In this document: in pieces, positions 1 to 7,467 of the stretch
How positions within the stretch are numbered: the first letter of the stretch is position 1
How the letters are laid out: the number at the start of each line of letters is the position of its first letter
NCBI GenBank assembly: GCA_003561595.1
Contig: PWWF01000413.1
Coordinates: forward strand, 1-20,437
Direction: 5' to 3'
DNA length: 20,437 nucleotides
DNA from: Paracoccaceae bacterium
GTDB lineage: Bacteria; Pseudomonadota; Alphaproteobacteria; Rhodobacterales; Rhodobacteraceae
Translations under genes and position numbers: made by a program
The notes under the pieces: model-generated
Told to the model about the DNA's origin: nothing
Databases searched by the model: none
The model's input: the letters and a program-made list of their open reading frames with translations, nothing else

Positions 1-371
1 ATGCTGGCCCCCAGCCCGCGCAGCATGTGCTCCAACACATGGTCATCGCGGATGATCAGGCGATCACCCTCTATCTGGCAGGGCGTGTGGCGGTTGCCGA
101 TATGCCAGGCCAGACGCGGCAGATCGCCGGTCACGACCAGAACCGCCTCCTGCGCGGGTTCAATCCGGATGGCGCGCCCGTCCTCAAGTTCGAACCCCCA
201 ATAGGCATCGAGATTGGTGACCTCGGGCAGATCGACCAGAAACCCCGCACCGCTGCGCGTGACCAGCCGTTTGCGGCGCATCAGGCGCGCGTCATAATCC
301 ATCGCGACCGTATCATCGCAGCGCGCGGGTGCATTGGAGAGCAGGCTAGATGCGGGGGGCAGATCCGTCAT
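1..371 (-). CDS. ureE: Urease accessory protein UreE, nickel metallochaperone (C-terminus beyond window edge)
   Basis: UreE binds Ni(II) and delivers it to apo-urease with UreD, UreF and UreG in the cytoplasm. The reading frame starts at ATG 371 and stays open to base 1, giving 123 residues without a stop. The visible part covers the N-terminal beta domain and the start of the metal-binding domain. The most diagnostic stretch is WHIGNRHTPCQ (about residues 88-98), followed by LIIRDDHVLEHMLRGLG; the His of HVLEHML matches the conserved interface nickel ligand of UreE. The usual His-rich C-terminal tail would lie outside the window, so its presence is unknown. An AAAGG seven bases upstream supports the start. 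The start overlaps the stop of the preceding small ORF in an ATGA junction, so translation is probably coupled. ureF and ureG are expected further left but cannot be seen. Confidence 0.93.
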   Translation of the reverse strand, partial: MTDLPPASSLLSNAPARCDDTVAMDYDARLMRRKRLVTRSGAGFLVDLPEVTNLDAYWGFELEDGRAIRIEPAQEAVLVVTGDLPRLAWHIGNRHTPCQIEGDRLIIRDDHVLEHMLRGLGAS

Positions 372-601
372 GACTGACCTTTCGACAGGATATCACTGTA
401 AACATGTTCCGGCAGGGCATCGCGCTGCAAGCCCATCGCGCGCAGCGCCCCGTCGGGCAGCGCCTCCAGATGGGCGAGGGCGGCCTCGCGCGCGGGGCGG
501 TCCTGTGCAGGGTTGAAGCCCAGGCCTTGCGCGGCAAGATACCAGTCAAGCGCGGCAGATTGCGCCGGGCTGAGCGGGGAGTTCGCGGGGCGATGTCGCA
601 T
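368..601 (-). CDS. Small unassigned protein between ureC and ureE, DUF1127-like C-terminus
   Basis: A 77-residue protein inserted in the urease operon. I do not assign a function. The start at ATG 601 is chosen because a perfect AAGGAG lies six bases upstream, and because third-position G/C is high after this ATG but close to random in the 41 in-frame codons before it. The N-terminus (MRHRPANSPLSPAQ) is basic and Pro-rich. The middle is a helix-prone Ala/Leu segment. The C-terminal part, LEALPDGALRAMGLQRDALP, resembles the Leu-x-x-Leu-x-Asp/...-Gly-Leu-x-Arg-x-x-(Ile/Leu) pattern of short DUF1127-type proteins, known in alphaproteobacteria for small RNA-binding or regulatory proteins. That match is by eye and weak. 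The stop overlaps the ureE start (ATGA), so it belongs to the urease transcript and is likely made in ratio with UreE. No cysteine and no membrane segment is visible. Confidence 0.75.
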   Translation of the reverse strand: MRHRPANSPLSPAQSAALDWYLAAQGLGFNPAQDRPAREAALAHLEALPDGALRAMGLQRDALPEHVYSDILSKGQS

Positions 602-607
602 CGAACG

Positions 608-613
608 CTCCTT
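608..613 (-). promoter_or_regulatory. Shine-Dalgarno site that fixes the start of the small urease-operon ORF
   Basis: On the minus strand this reads AAGGAG and lies six bases before ATG 601. The longer in-frame alternatives, GTG at 724 and ATG at 718, lack a comparable site, which favours the shorter 77-residue protein. Confidence 0.7.
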
Positions 614-735
614 GAGGCAGTTCATCCCCTCCCCATGCGCAAGATAACATGAATCGCAGGCATGTGTTCCACACGCCGCGATCACGATTTGCTGCGGTGC
701 AGAAAGATCACGGTTCATCGGCACTGGCCCGCCCC

Positions 736-2457
736 TCAGAACAGAAAGTAGCGCTGCGCAAGCGGCAATTCGCTGGCCGGTTCACAGGTCAGCAATTCGC
801 CATCTGCGCGCACTTCATAGGTTTCGGGGTCCACTTCTATCTGCGGGGTGGCGTCATTCAGGACCAGATCGGATTTCTGCACCCCCCGACACCCCGCAAC
901 GGCAAGCGCGTCCTTGGCCAGCCCCAGCGCGTCGCGCACACCTTCCTCTTGCGCGGCCTGGCTGATGAAGGTGACGGCGCTGCGCTCGACCGCGCGGCCA
1001 AAGGACCCGAACATCGGGCGCGAATGCATCGGCTGCGGGGTGGGGATAGAGGCATTGGGATCGCCCATCTGCGCGACCATGATGGACCCGCCGATCAGCA
1101 CCATTTCCGGTTTCGCACCGAAAAACGCGGGCGACCACAGGCACAGATCGGCGCGCTTGCCTTCCTCGATGCTGCCGATATGCGCGCTCAGACCGTGCAC
1201 GATGGCCGGGTTTATCGTATATTTCGCGATGTAGCGCCGCACGCGCAGATTGTCATTCGCGCCTGCCTCACCATCCAGCCGCCCGCGTTGCAGCTTCATC
1301 TTGTGCGCGGTCTGCCATGTGCGGGTGATGACCTCGCCGATCCGCCCCATGGCCTGACTGTCCGAGGAAATCACTGAAAACGCGCCCATATCGTGCAGGA
1401 TATCCTCGGCGGCGATCGTCTCGCGCCGGATGCGGGATTCGGCAAAAGCCACATCCTCGGGCACCTTGCGGTCCAGATGGTGGCAGACCATCAACATATC
1501 GAGATGTTCCTCGATCGTGTTGACCGTGTAGGGCATGGTCGGGTTGGTGGATGACGGCAGGATGTTCTGGCTGCTGACCACCTTGATGATATCGGGCGCA
1601 TGGCCCCCGCCCGCGCCCTCGGTGTGAAAGGCGTGGATGGTGCGCCCGCCAATGGCCTTGATCGTGTTTTCCACAAAGCCCGATTCGTTCAGTGTATCCG
1701 TGTGGATCATGACCTGAATATCGGTCGCCTCGGCCACGGACAGGCAGCAATCGATGGCTGCCGGGGTGGTGCCCCAATCCTCGTGCAGTTTCAGCGCGCA
1801 GGCCCCGGCGCGCACCTGTTCGTGCAGCGCATCGGGCAGTGACGCATTGCCCTTGCCCGCAAAGGCCAGGTTCATGGCAAAGGCATCCGCCGCCTGCAGC
1901 ATCCGCCCGATATGCCAGGGCCCCGGTGTGCAGGTGGTGGCCAACGTGCCATGCGCGGGGCCAGTGCCCCCGCCCAGCATGGTCGTCAGGCCGGAATGCA
2001 ACGCATCGTCAATCTGCTGCGGGCAGATGAAATGGATATGCGCGTCAAAGCCCCCGGCAGTCACGATCTTGCCCTCGGCGGCGATGATCTCGGTGCCCGG
2101 TCCGATGATGACATCGACACCGGGTTGCGTGTCGGGGTTGCCCGCCTTGCCGATCTTGTGGATGCGCCCGTCGCGCAAGCCGATATCGGCCTTGTAGATG
2201 CCGCTATGGTCCACGATCAGCGCATTGGTGATGACCGTGTCCATGGCCCCGGCCTCGCGCGTGATCTGGGACTGGCCCATCCCGTCGCGGATGACCTTGC
2301 CGCCGCCGAACTTGACCTCTTCGCCGTGGCCGCCGCGCTCCGCGATCAGGTCGCGCTCGACCTCGATGATCAGATCTGTGTCACCCAGCCGCACCTTGTC
2401 GCCCGCAGTGGGGCCATACATATCGGCATAGGCCGCGCGGGAAATGCTGTAAGCCAT
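736..2457 (-). CDS. ureC: Urease alpha (catalytic) subunit UreC
   Basis: The catalytic subunit hydrolyses urea to ammonia and carbamate at a dinuclear nickel centre in the cytoplasm. It is full length at 573 residues. All active-site residues are present, offset by six from Klebsiella numbering: His140 and His142 (HIH), Lys223 for carbamylation (ALKLHEDWG), His225, His252 ([10 protein letters not shown]), His278 ([11 protein letters not shown]), the mobile-flap His326 (VCHHLD) and Asp366 (SSDSQAMGR). The enzyme should therefore be active once nickel is loaded. The start at ATG 2457 is one base past the ureB stop, so the three structural genes form a tight translational unit. After the stop there are 134 bp before the next ORF, the only sizeable gap within the operon. 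Separate alpha, beta and gamma subunits are the standard bacterial arrangement. Confidence 0.98.
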   Translation of the reverse strand: MAYSISRAAYADMYGPTAGDKVRLGDTDLIIEVERDLIAERGGHGEEVKFGGGKVIRDGMGQSQITREAGAMDTVITNALIVDHSGIYKADIGLRDGRIHKIGKAGNPDTQPGVDVIIGPGTEIIAAEGKIVTAGGFDAHIHFICPQQIDDALHSGLTTMLGGGTGPAHGTLATTCTPGPWHIGRMLQAADAFAMNLAFAGKGNASLPDALHEQVRAGACALKLHEDWGTTPAAIDCCLSVAEATDIQVMIHTDTLNESGFVENTIKAIGGRTIHAFHTEGAGGGHAPDIIKVVSSQNILPSSTNPTMPYTVNTIEEHLDMLMVCHHLDRKVPEDVAFAESRIRRETIAAEDILHDMGAFSVISSDSQAMGRIGEVITRTWQTAHKMKLQRGRLDGEAGANDNLRVRRYIAKYTINPAIVHGLSAHIGSIEEGKRADLCLWSPAFFGAKPEMVLIGGSIMVAQMGDPNASIPTPQPMHSRPMFGSFGRAVERSAVTFISQAAQEEGVRDALGLAKDALAVAGCRGVQKSDLVLNDATPQIEVDPETYEVRADGELLTCEPASELPLAQRYFLF

Positions 2458-2458
2458 T

Positions 2459-2764
2459 CTAGAGCGCCCCCATTACTGTGCCATTGAACCCATACACCTT
2501 GCGCCCGCCTGCATAGGGCACCAGCCGCACCTCTCGGGTCTGGCCGGGCTCAAAGCGCACGGCGGTCCCGGCGGGAATATCCAGCCGCTGGCCCTGTGCT
2601 GCCGCGCGGTCAAAGGACAGCCCGTCATTCGCCTCGGCGAAATGGTAATGGCTGCCCACCTGCACAGGCCGGTCGCCGGTATTCGAGACCTCCAGCACCG
2701 TGACGGGCACGCCTGCATTCACCTCGATCTCGCCATCGGGACAGATGATTTCTCCGGGGATCAT
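2459..2764 (-). CDS. ureB: Urease beta subunit UreB
   Basis: A structural subunit of the (alpha-beta-gamma)3 urease complex, with no catalytic residues of its own. At 101 residues it has the normal family length. It begins with the typical MIPGEI followed by [11 protein letters not shown]. Further family signatures are [20 protein letters not shown] followed by [14 protein letters not shown], and the C-terminal YGFNGTVMG. It starts at ATG 2764 with AAGGAG six bases upstream; that site lies inside the last codons of ureA, leaving three bases between the ureA stop and this start. The ureB stop is one base from the ureC start. The spacing implies all three subunits come from one polycistronic message. 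Confidence 0.97.
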   Translation of the reverse strand: MIPGEIICPDGEIEVNAGVPVTVLEVSNTGDRPVQVGSHYHFAEANDGLSFDRAAAQGQRLDIPAGTAVRFEPGQTREVRLVPYAGGRKVYGFNGTVMGAL

Positions 2765-2767
2765 CGC

Positions 2768-3079
2768 TCACTCCTTCTCGCGGATGGGGTGGTGGACCGT
2801 GACCAGCTTGGTGCCATCGGGAAAGGTGGCCTCGACCTGCACGGAATGGATCATTTCAGGGATGCCGGGCATGCACTGATCGGCAGTGATGACATGCGCG
2901 CCGGTATCCATCAGTTCGGCGACCGGGCGGCCATCGCGCGCGCCCTCGACCACGAAATCGGTGATCAGGGCAATCGCCTCGGGGTGGTTGAGCTTCACGC
3001 CCCGTTCCAGCCGGTTGCGCGCCACCATAGCGGCCAGCGCGACCAGCAGCTTGTCCTTTTCGCGTGGGGTCAGGTTCAT
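2768..3079 (-). CDS. ureA: Urease gamma subunit UreA
   Basis: The small structural subunit of urease, needed to assemble the trimer of heterotrimers. It has 103 residues, close to the usual 100. It opens with [13 protein letters not shown], continues with [20 protein letters not shown] and ends in the [21 protein letters not shown] block, all characteristic of UreA. The start at ATG 3079 has GGAGG four bases upstream; that site sits directly after the TGA of ureD, so the ribosome can reinitiate across the ten-base gap. Nothing in the sequence is abnormal for the family. Confidence 0.97.
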   Translation of the reverse strand: MNLTPREKDKLLVALAAMVARNRLERGVKLNHPEAIALITDFVVEGARDGRPVAELMDTGAHVITADQCMPGIPEMIHSVQVEATFPDGTKLVTVHHPIREKE

Positions 3080-3089
3080 GCAGCCTCCG

Positions 3090-3896
3090 TCAGATTTGCC
3101 AGACGCGCGGCAGGGCGCGCCCGCGCAGGATAGTCAGGATACGCGCCAGACAGCGCCGCAGCGGCCAGCCGTCCCGCGCCATCAGGCGCACGACCAGACG
3201 GCCATCCGGGCAGGATGCGGCGGCGTGGCAGTCGGGGTCATCCAGCACCGGGCGCAGCGCATCGCGCGCAGCATCTGCCCCCGGCCCGATACGCACCAGC
3301 GTCGCCAGCGCGCGCGCGCCACCCAGCCCCGCGCTGGACGCGCCCAGCCGCGCGCTATCCAGCGCCAGCGCCTCGATATGCAGGGGCGTGTCGCCCCGCC
3401 GGATCATCCGCAGATCGTGGAAATTCAACGCACTGACTGTCTCGCCCATCGCAGCGCGGCCAAGAACCAGCGTCTCGACACTCAGGCAGGTGGCGCCGGG
3501 CGCGAGCGTGATCTGCGTGCGCCGCCGCGCGCGGGCGCGCTGGAACAGGATCGTTTCCTGCGGCAGCCAGTCCAGATGCGCGCCTGCACCGACATCCAGC
3601 GTCACGCCCATCCGCGCGTGTCCCGATGCGCTGCGATACACGCGCTCGGCGGTCTGCGTCGTGGCCGTGACCGTGCAGCTATCGCCCACGGACAGGCCAT
3701 ACTCCAGCACATCCCCGCCTGTCAGCCCGCCAGAGGTGTTGAGGAACACCATCTCGCCCCCATCCAGCGCGATGGCCTTGGCGGACCCGCGCTGATGCAA
3801 GGCCTGCACCTGCGCGCGGCCCCGGCGCAGCGCATAGCCTGCGCGCGCGGTCCCCATGCTGCGTTGATGGCGCAATTCAGTGGAATGAGCGTTCAT
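3090..3896 (-). CDS. ureD: Urease accessory protein UreD
   Basis: UreD is the first scaffold protein to bind apo-urease; with UreF and UreG it forms the complex that carbamylates the active-site lysine and inserts nickel. The protein is 268 residues from ATG 3896, a normal length. Family marks are [20 protein letters not shown] (about residues 50-69), [11 protein letters not shown] and [12 protein letters not shown] longer in-frame start at 3986 would add 30 residues, but ATG 3896 is preferred because GGAGG lies four bases upstream and the resulting N-terminus is normal for UreD. It is the first gene of the operon; its promoter should lie in the 220-bp divergent region shared with xthA. No nitrogen- or nickel-responsive operator could be recognised with confidence there. 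Confidence 0.93.
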   Translation of the reverse strand: MNAHSTELRHQRSMGTARAGYALRRGRAQVQALHQRGSAKAIALDGGEMVFLNTSGGLTGGDVLEYGLSVGDSCTVTATTQTAERVYRSASGHARMGVTLDVGAGAHLDWLPQETILFQRARARRRTQITLAPGATCLSVETLVLGRAAMGETVSALNFHDLRMIRRGDTPLHIEALALDSARLGASSAGLGGARALATLVRIGPGADAARDALRPVLDDPDCHAAASCPDGRLVVRLMARDGWPLRRCLARILTILRGRALPRVWQI

Positions 3897-3900
3897 CCGA

Positions 3901-3905
3901 CCTCC
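3901..3905 (-). promoter_or_regulatory. Shine-Dalgarno site deciding the ureD start
   Basis: The minus strand reads GGAGG four bases before ATG 3896. It supports the 268-residue UreD over the longer 298-residue open frame. Confidence 0.65.
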
Positions 3906-4000
3906 GTCCCGTGGTGATGCCGCCTTGCCCGGGGCAAGACAATCGGTCGCGCGGCGGGGCTGACGCTTCGGCGCAGAGCAATTCATGACGCGGTGAAATT

Positions 4001-4120
4001 ATGAGCACGGAGGCGAAAAAATATGCACATCCTGCATCATGTGTTCGCACGCCTGGCGCTTGCCCCCTGCGCTGCAAACTGGCACTGTCGCGCAAATTCC
4101 AAGCGTTGGGTCCGCCATGA
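4001..4120 (+). other. Possible 39-codon leader ORF ending on the xthA start codon
   Basis: An ATG at 4001 opens a 39-codon frame whose TGA (4118-4120) overlaps the xthA ATG (4117-4119) in an ATGA junction. A weak GGTGA lies four bases upstream of 4001. The product starts MSTEAKKYAHPASCVRTPG and resembles no family I know. Its third positions are less G/C-biased than those of real genes here, so coding is doubtful. The attraction is that xthA itself has almost no Shine-Dalgarno site, which coupling to a leader would explain. Confidence 0.2.
4023..4037. repeat. Perfect inverted repeat ATGCA-N5-TGCAT, candidate operator
   Basis: The 15 bases consist of two exact 5-bp half-sites around a 5-base spacer. 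The dyad lies in the A/T-rich centre of the ureD-xthA intergenic region, 127 bp before ureD and 80 bp before xthA. The total length suits a dimeric helix-turn-helix repressor, but no regulator can be named. A 5-bp dyad may also arise by chance. Confidence 0.3.
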
Positions 4121-4926
4121 AGATCGCCAGTTTCAACATCAACGGGATCAAGGCCCGCGCCGGCGCGCTGACCCGCTGGCTGGATGACGCGCAGCCCGAT
4201 CTGGCCGTGCTGCAGGAAATCAAGTCAACGGATGAGACCTTTCCCCGCGAGGTGATCGAGGATCGGGGCTATAATCTGGAAACCCATGGTCAGAAAGGGT
4301 TCAACGGGGTGGCGATCCTGTCGAAAGCCCCGCTTGAGGATGTCACGCGCGGCCTGCCCGGTGATGATGAGGACACCCAGGCCCGCTGGATAGAGGCAAC
4401 AGTGACGGGCGAGCGCCACGCCCTGCGCATTTGCGGGCTGTATCTGCCCAATGGCAACCCGGTCGAACTGAACGATGACGGCAGCCCGCGTGCGGGCGGC
4501 AAATATGCCTATAAACTCGCGTGGATGGAGCGGATGGAATCGCGCCTGCGCGCGCTGATGGCGCAGGAAATCCCGCTGCTGGTGACGGGTGATTTCAACA
4601 TCATCCCGCAGGCCGAAGATGCCGCCCGCCCCGACGTCTGGCGCGAGGATGCGCTGTTTCGCCTGCCGTCGCGCGCGGCGTTTCGCCGGGTGCTGAACCT
4701 TGGCTTTGCCGATGCCTTTCGCCTGCGCCATGCGGGGCCGGGGCATTACACCTTCTGGGACTATCAGGCCCGCGCGTTTGAACGCAATGACGGCATCCGC
4801 ATCGATCATGTGCTGCTGAACGCGTACGCTGCCGATCTGCTGCAGGACTGCCGCATCGACACGGATGTGCGCGCGGGTGAAAAGCCGTCGGACCATGTGC
4901 CGATCTGGGCGCAGCTTGGGCTGTAG
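4117..4926 (+). CDS. xthA: Exonuclease III family AP endonuclease / 3'-5' exonuclease
   Basis: This enzyme cleaves DNA 5' to abasic sites and trims blocked 3' ends in base-excision repair, using Mg2+. The protein has 269 residues, against 268 in E. coli ExoIII. All expected active-site features are present: Asn7 (FNINGIK), the metal ligand Glu34 (VLQEIKS), Asp159 and Asn161 (TGDFNI), the aromatic stretch GHYTFWDYQ, the Asp of IRIDHVLLN, and the terminal Asp259-His260 pair (SDHVP). ATG 4117 is chosen because it gives the canonical MKIASFNINGIKAR start; the open frame extends upstream but with no family similarity. The Shine-Dalgarno site is very weak. The gene is convergent with the LysR gene, with only one base between the two stop codons. 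Confidence 0.95.
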   Translation: MKIASFNINGIKARAGALTRWLDDAQPDLAVLQEIKSTDETFPREVIEDRGYNLETHGQKGFNGVAILSKAPLEDVTRGLPGDDEDTQARWIEATVTGERHALRICGLYLPNGNPVELNDDGSPRAGGKYAYKLAWMERMESRLRALMAQEIPLLVTGDFNIIPQAEDAARPDVWREDALFRLPSRAAFRRVLNLGFADAFRLRHAGPGHYTFWDYQARAFERNDGIRIDHVLLNAYAADLLQDCRIDTDVRAGEKPSDHVPIWAQLGL

Positions 4927-4927
4927 C

Positions 4928-5836
4928 TCAGGCGACTTGCGCCTCCAGCCGCGCCAGTTCCTGCCGCAGCCCCCGATGCAGCAATTCGGCAAAGCGGTTC
5001 AGCCGCGCCACGCGCCGGTCATCCAGATGCCGGATCAGGTAGAAACTGCGCGTCAGGCTGAACGCGTCAGGCAGCACCCGCACCACACCGGGGGCCGAGG
5101 GCAGCGCGAAATCATGCACCACACCCACCCCCGCGCCCAGCCGGATTGCATTGACCTGCACGGCGACGGAATTCGACGCCAGCGCCACACGCTCCAACCC
5201 CAGCGAGGCCAGATAATCCAGCTCGCTGTCAAAGATCATGTCGGCGATATAGCCGATGATCCGGTGCGATTTCAGCGCCTCAAGGTCCGTGATGGGGGGG
5301 CTCTGGGCCAGATAGCCCTGCGCTGCCGCCAAGCTTAAACGGTAGTCGGTGATCTTTTGCACGCTCAGCCGCCCGGCCTGCGGGGCCGAGACGCCGATGG
5401 CCATATCCGCCTCGCGCCGCGACAGGTTGAAGACGCGGGGCAGGGCGATGATCTGCACATCCAGGCCGGGATTGTCCTCGCAAATACGGGCGACGACCTG
5501 CGGCAGCAGGTAATTCGCGCAGCCATCGGGTGCGCCAATGCGGATCTGACCGGCAAGGCCGGATTGCGCCTCGGCGGCCTCATGCGTGGCGGCGGTCATT
5601 GCCGCTTCGGCCGCGATTGCATGGGGCAGCAGGCGCGCGCCTTCTTCGGTCAGCGCATAGCCCTGATGCGAGCGGGTAAAAAGCCGCTTGTCCAGCGCCC
5701 CCTCCAGCCGTGCGATGCGGCGGCTGATCGTGGCAGGGTCCAGCCGCAGGCTGGCCCCGGCGCGGCCAAGGCTTTCGGTGCGCGCAAGCGCCAGAAACAG
5801 CCGCATGTCATCCCAGTCGCGCAACAGCCCCTCCAT
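4928..5836 (-). CDS. LysR-type transcriptional regulator, probable regulator of mmsAB
   Basis: A DNA-binding regulator of 302 residues, the usual LysR-type length. Residues about 8-67 form the winged helix-turn-helix (DMRLFLALARTESLGRAGASL, then ATISRRIARLE and LFTRSHQGYALTEEG). The rest is the two-lobed effector domain, starting at GQIRIGAPDG. ATG 5836 is chosen because it places the helix-turn-helix at the expected distance; the longer open frame to 6583 runs antisense through mmsA and is rejected. The gene is divergent from mmsA with 94 bp between starts, the usual arrangement for a LysR protein and its target. A perfect dyad with T-N11-A geometry touches its start codon, suggesting autoregulation by blocking its own ribosome site. 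The effector is unknown; a valine catabolite such as methylmalonate semialdehyde or 3-hydroxyisobutyrate would be an inference from context. Confidence 0.9.
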   Translation of the reverse strand: MEGLLRDWDDMRLFLALARTESLGRAGASLRLDPATISRRIARLEGALDKRLFTRSHQGYALTEEGARLLPHAIAAEAAMTAATHEAAEAQSGLAGQIRIGAPDGCANYLLPQVVARICEDNPGLDVQIIALPRVFNLSRREADMAIGVSAPQAGRLSVQKITDYRLSLAAAQGYLAQSPPITDLEALKSHRIIGYIADMIFDSELDYLASLGLERVALASNSVAVQVNAIRLGAGVGVVHDFALPSAPGVVRVLPDAFSLTRSFYLIRHLDDRRVARLNRFAELLHRGLRQELARLEAQVA

Positions 5837-5852
5837 CTTGCAAATCTGCAAG
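5837..5852. promoter_or_regulatory. Candidate LysR-type operator CTTGCA-N4-TGCAAG
   Basis: A perfect 6-bp inverted repeat with a 4-base spacer, lying between the divergent lysR and mmsA genes. T5839 and A5851 give the T-N11-A spacing of LysR recognition sites. A further TGCAAG half-site occurs at 5889-5894, 42 bp away (about four helical turns), as expected for a recognition plus an activation site. The dyad abuts the lysR ATG at 5836 and occupies the position of its Shine-Dalgarno site. Confidence 0.55.
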
Positions 5853-5920
5853 GTATATCTTGAATATTGCCGCTTCCATCGGCGAAAATGCAAGCCTATC
5901 CTGCCCCAAAGCTGAGTGAT

Positions 5921-5925
5921 GGAGG
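5921..5925 (+). promoter_or_regulatory. Shine-Dalgarno site deciding the mmsA start
   Basis: GGAGG is followed by a five-base spacer and ATG 5931. It excludes the upstream in-frame GTG 5916 and ATG 5919, which would add five residues and place this site inside the gene. Confidence 0.7.
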
Positions 5926-5930
5926 GCAAG

Positions 5931-7430
5931 ATGGAAGAGCTGTCACACTGGATCGACGGACAACGCGTTGCGGGCACATCGGGGCGCTTTGCCGATGTGT
6001 TCAACCCCGCAACGGGTGAAGTGCAGGCGCGTGTGCCGCTCGCCTCTCGCGCGGAACTGGATGACGCGGTCGCCCGCGCCGCCAAGGCGCAAGAGAAATG
6101 GGGCGCCACCAACCCGCAGCGCCGCGCGCGGGTCATGATGGCGGCGGTCGCGCTGATCAACCGCGATATGGACAAGCTGGCCGAGAAACTCTCATCCGAA
6201 CATGGCAAGACCTTTGTCGATGCCAAGGGCGATGTGCAGCGCGGGCTGGAAGTGATCGAATTCTGCATCGGCGCGCCGCATCTGCTGAAAGGCGAGTTCA
6301 CCGACAGCGCAGGCCCCGGCATCGACATGTATTCGATGCGCCAGCCGCTGGGCGTGGTCGCGGGCATCACGCCCTTCAACTTTCCGGCCATGATCCCGCT
6401 GTGGAAAATGGGCCCGGCGCTGGCCTGCGGCAATGCCATGATCCTCAAGCCGTCCGAGCGTGACCCCTCGGTGCCGCTGATGCTGGCCGAGATATTCAAG
6501 GAGGCCGGGCTGCCCGACGGGGTGCTGCAGGTGGTCAATGGCGACAAGGAATCGGTGGATGCGATCCTTGACAATGACACCATTCAGGCCGTGGGGTTTG
6601 TCGGCTCCACCCCCATCGCGCACTACATCTATTCCCGCGGCTGCGCTGCCGGAAAGCGGGTGCAATGCTTCGGCGGCGCCAAGAACCACATGATCATCAT
6701 GCCCGACGCCGACATGGATCAGGCCGCCGATGCGCTGGTCGGGGCAGGCTATGGCGCGGCAGGTGAGCGGTGTATGGCGATCTCGGTCGCGGTACCGGTG
6801 GGCGAGGGCACGGCAGATGCGCTGCGCGACCGTCTGGTGCCCAGGATCGAGGCGCTGAAGGTCGGTCCCTGGACCGGCGGCGATGATGTCGATTACGGCC
6901 CCGTCGTGACCGCAGCGGCAAAGGAAAGCATCCTGAAGCTGGTCGAATCGGGCATCGAGCAAGGCGCCGAACTGGTCGTTGACGGGCGTGATTTCAAGCT
7001 GCAGGGCTATGAGGACGGCTTTTTCGTAGGCCCCCATCTGTTCGACCGCGTCACCCCGGACATGGATATCTACCGCAAGGAAATCTTCGGCCCTGTCCTG
7101 TCGATGGTCCGTGCGGCCAGCTACGAGGAAGCGATCGGCCTGGCCATGGACCATGAATACGGCAATGGCACCGCCATCTTTACCCGCGACGGCGATGCCG
7201 CGCGCGATTTCGCCAGCCGCATCAATATCGGGATGGTCGGGGTCAATGTGCCGATCCCGGTGCCGCTGGCCTATCACACCTTTGGCGGCTGGAAGAAGTC
7301 GGGCTTTGGCGATCTGAACCAGCATGGGCCGGATGCGTTCAAGTTCTACACCCGCACCAAGACCGTGACCACGCGCTGGCCGTCCGGCATCAAGGAAGGC
7401 GCGGCCTTCAACTTCAAGGCGATGGAGTGA
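5931..7430 (+). CDS. mmsA: CoA-acylating methylmalonate-semialdehyde dehydrogenase
   Basis: The enzyme oxidises methylmalonate semialdehyde with NAD+ and CoA to propionyl-CoA and CO2, the last step of the distal valine pathway, and also acts on malonate semialdehyde. The protein has 499 residues from ATG 5931, the standard length. The aldehyde dehydrogenase fold is clear: the NAD-binding GITPFNFPAMIPLWKMGPAL and KPSERDPSVP segments, GFVGSTPIA, and the nucleophile Cys281 in GERCMAIS. Where hydrolytic aldehyde dehydrogenases have the general-base Glu, this protein has Asn252 (GGAKNH), as in CoA-dependent family members, supporting acyl transfer to CoA rather than water. It is followed after 37 bp by mmsB in the same direction, forming a valine catabolic operon, and is divergent from the LysR regulator. 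Members of this family are also called IolA when in inositol clusters; none is present here. Confidence 0.96.
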   Translation: MEELSHWIDGQRVAGTSGRFADVFNPATGEVQARVPLASRAELDDAVARAAKAQEKWGATNPQRRARVMMAAVALINRDMDKLAEKLSSEHGKTFVDAKGDVQRGLEVIEFCIGAPHLLKGEFTDSAGPGIDMYSMRQPLGVVAGITPFNFPAMIPLWKMGPALACGNAMILKPSERDPSVPLMLAEIFKEAGLPDGVLQVVNGDKESVDAILDNDTIQAVGFVGSTPIAHYIYSRGCAAGKRVQCFGGAKNHMIIMPDADMDQAADALVGAGYGAAGERCMAISVAVPVGEGTADALRDRLVPRIEALKVGPWTGGDDVDYGPVVTAAAKESILKLVESGIEQGAELVVDGRDFKLQGYEDGFFVGPHLFDRVTPDMDIYRKEIFGPVLSMVRAASYEEAIGLAMDHEYGNGTAIFTRDGDAARDFASRINIGMVGVNVPIPVPLAYHTFGGWKKSGFGDLNQHGPDAFKFYTRTKTVTTRWPSGIKEGAAFNFKAME

Positions 7431-7467
7431 GCACGCGGCTGGCCGCGCCGAGGACGGGGGACAGGCA

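Larger units (their letters stand above)
3897..4116. promoter_or_regulatory. Divergent promoter region between ureD and xthA
   Basis: A 220-bp region between two divergent genes, so it must carry promoters for both unless xthA is read from elsewhere. Its centre (about 3980-4040) is clearly A/T-richer than the flanks, including an A6 run at 4016-4021. It contains the dyad at 4023-4037 and a 39-codon ORF that ends on the xthA start codon. No good -35/-10 pair could be called by eye in either direction. Confidence 0.5.

Noticed and set aside
602..724. Longer start (GTG 724 or ATG 718) for the small urease-operon ORF
   Set aside because: No good ribosome site there, near-random third positions in the added codons, and a perfect AAGGAG before ATG 601.
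649..1377. Plus-strand open frame opposite ureC
   Set aside because: It is the antisense shadow of a highly conserved gene with complete active-site residues.
4023..4037. NtrC binding site for nitrogen control of urease
   Set aside because: The half-site spacing (five bases between TGCA cores) is too short for the NtrC consensus, and no sigma-54 promoter was seen.
5837..6583. LysR gene extended to a 551-residue product
   Set aside because: The extra part runs antisense through the mmsA coding region and has no resemblance to any protein; the helix-turn-helix begins after ATG 5836.
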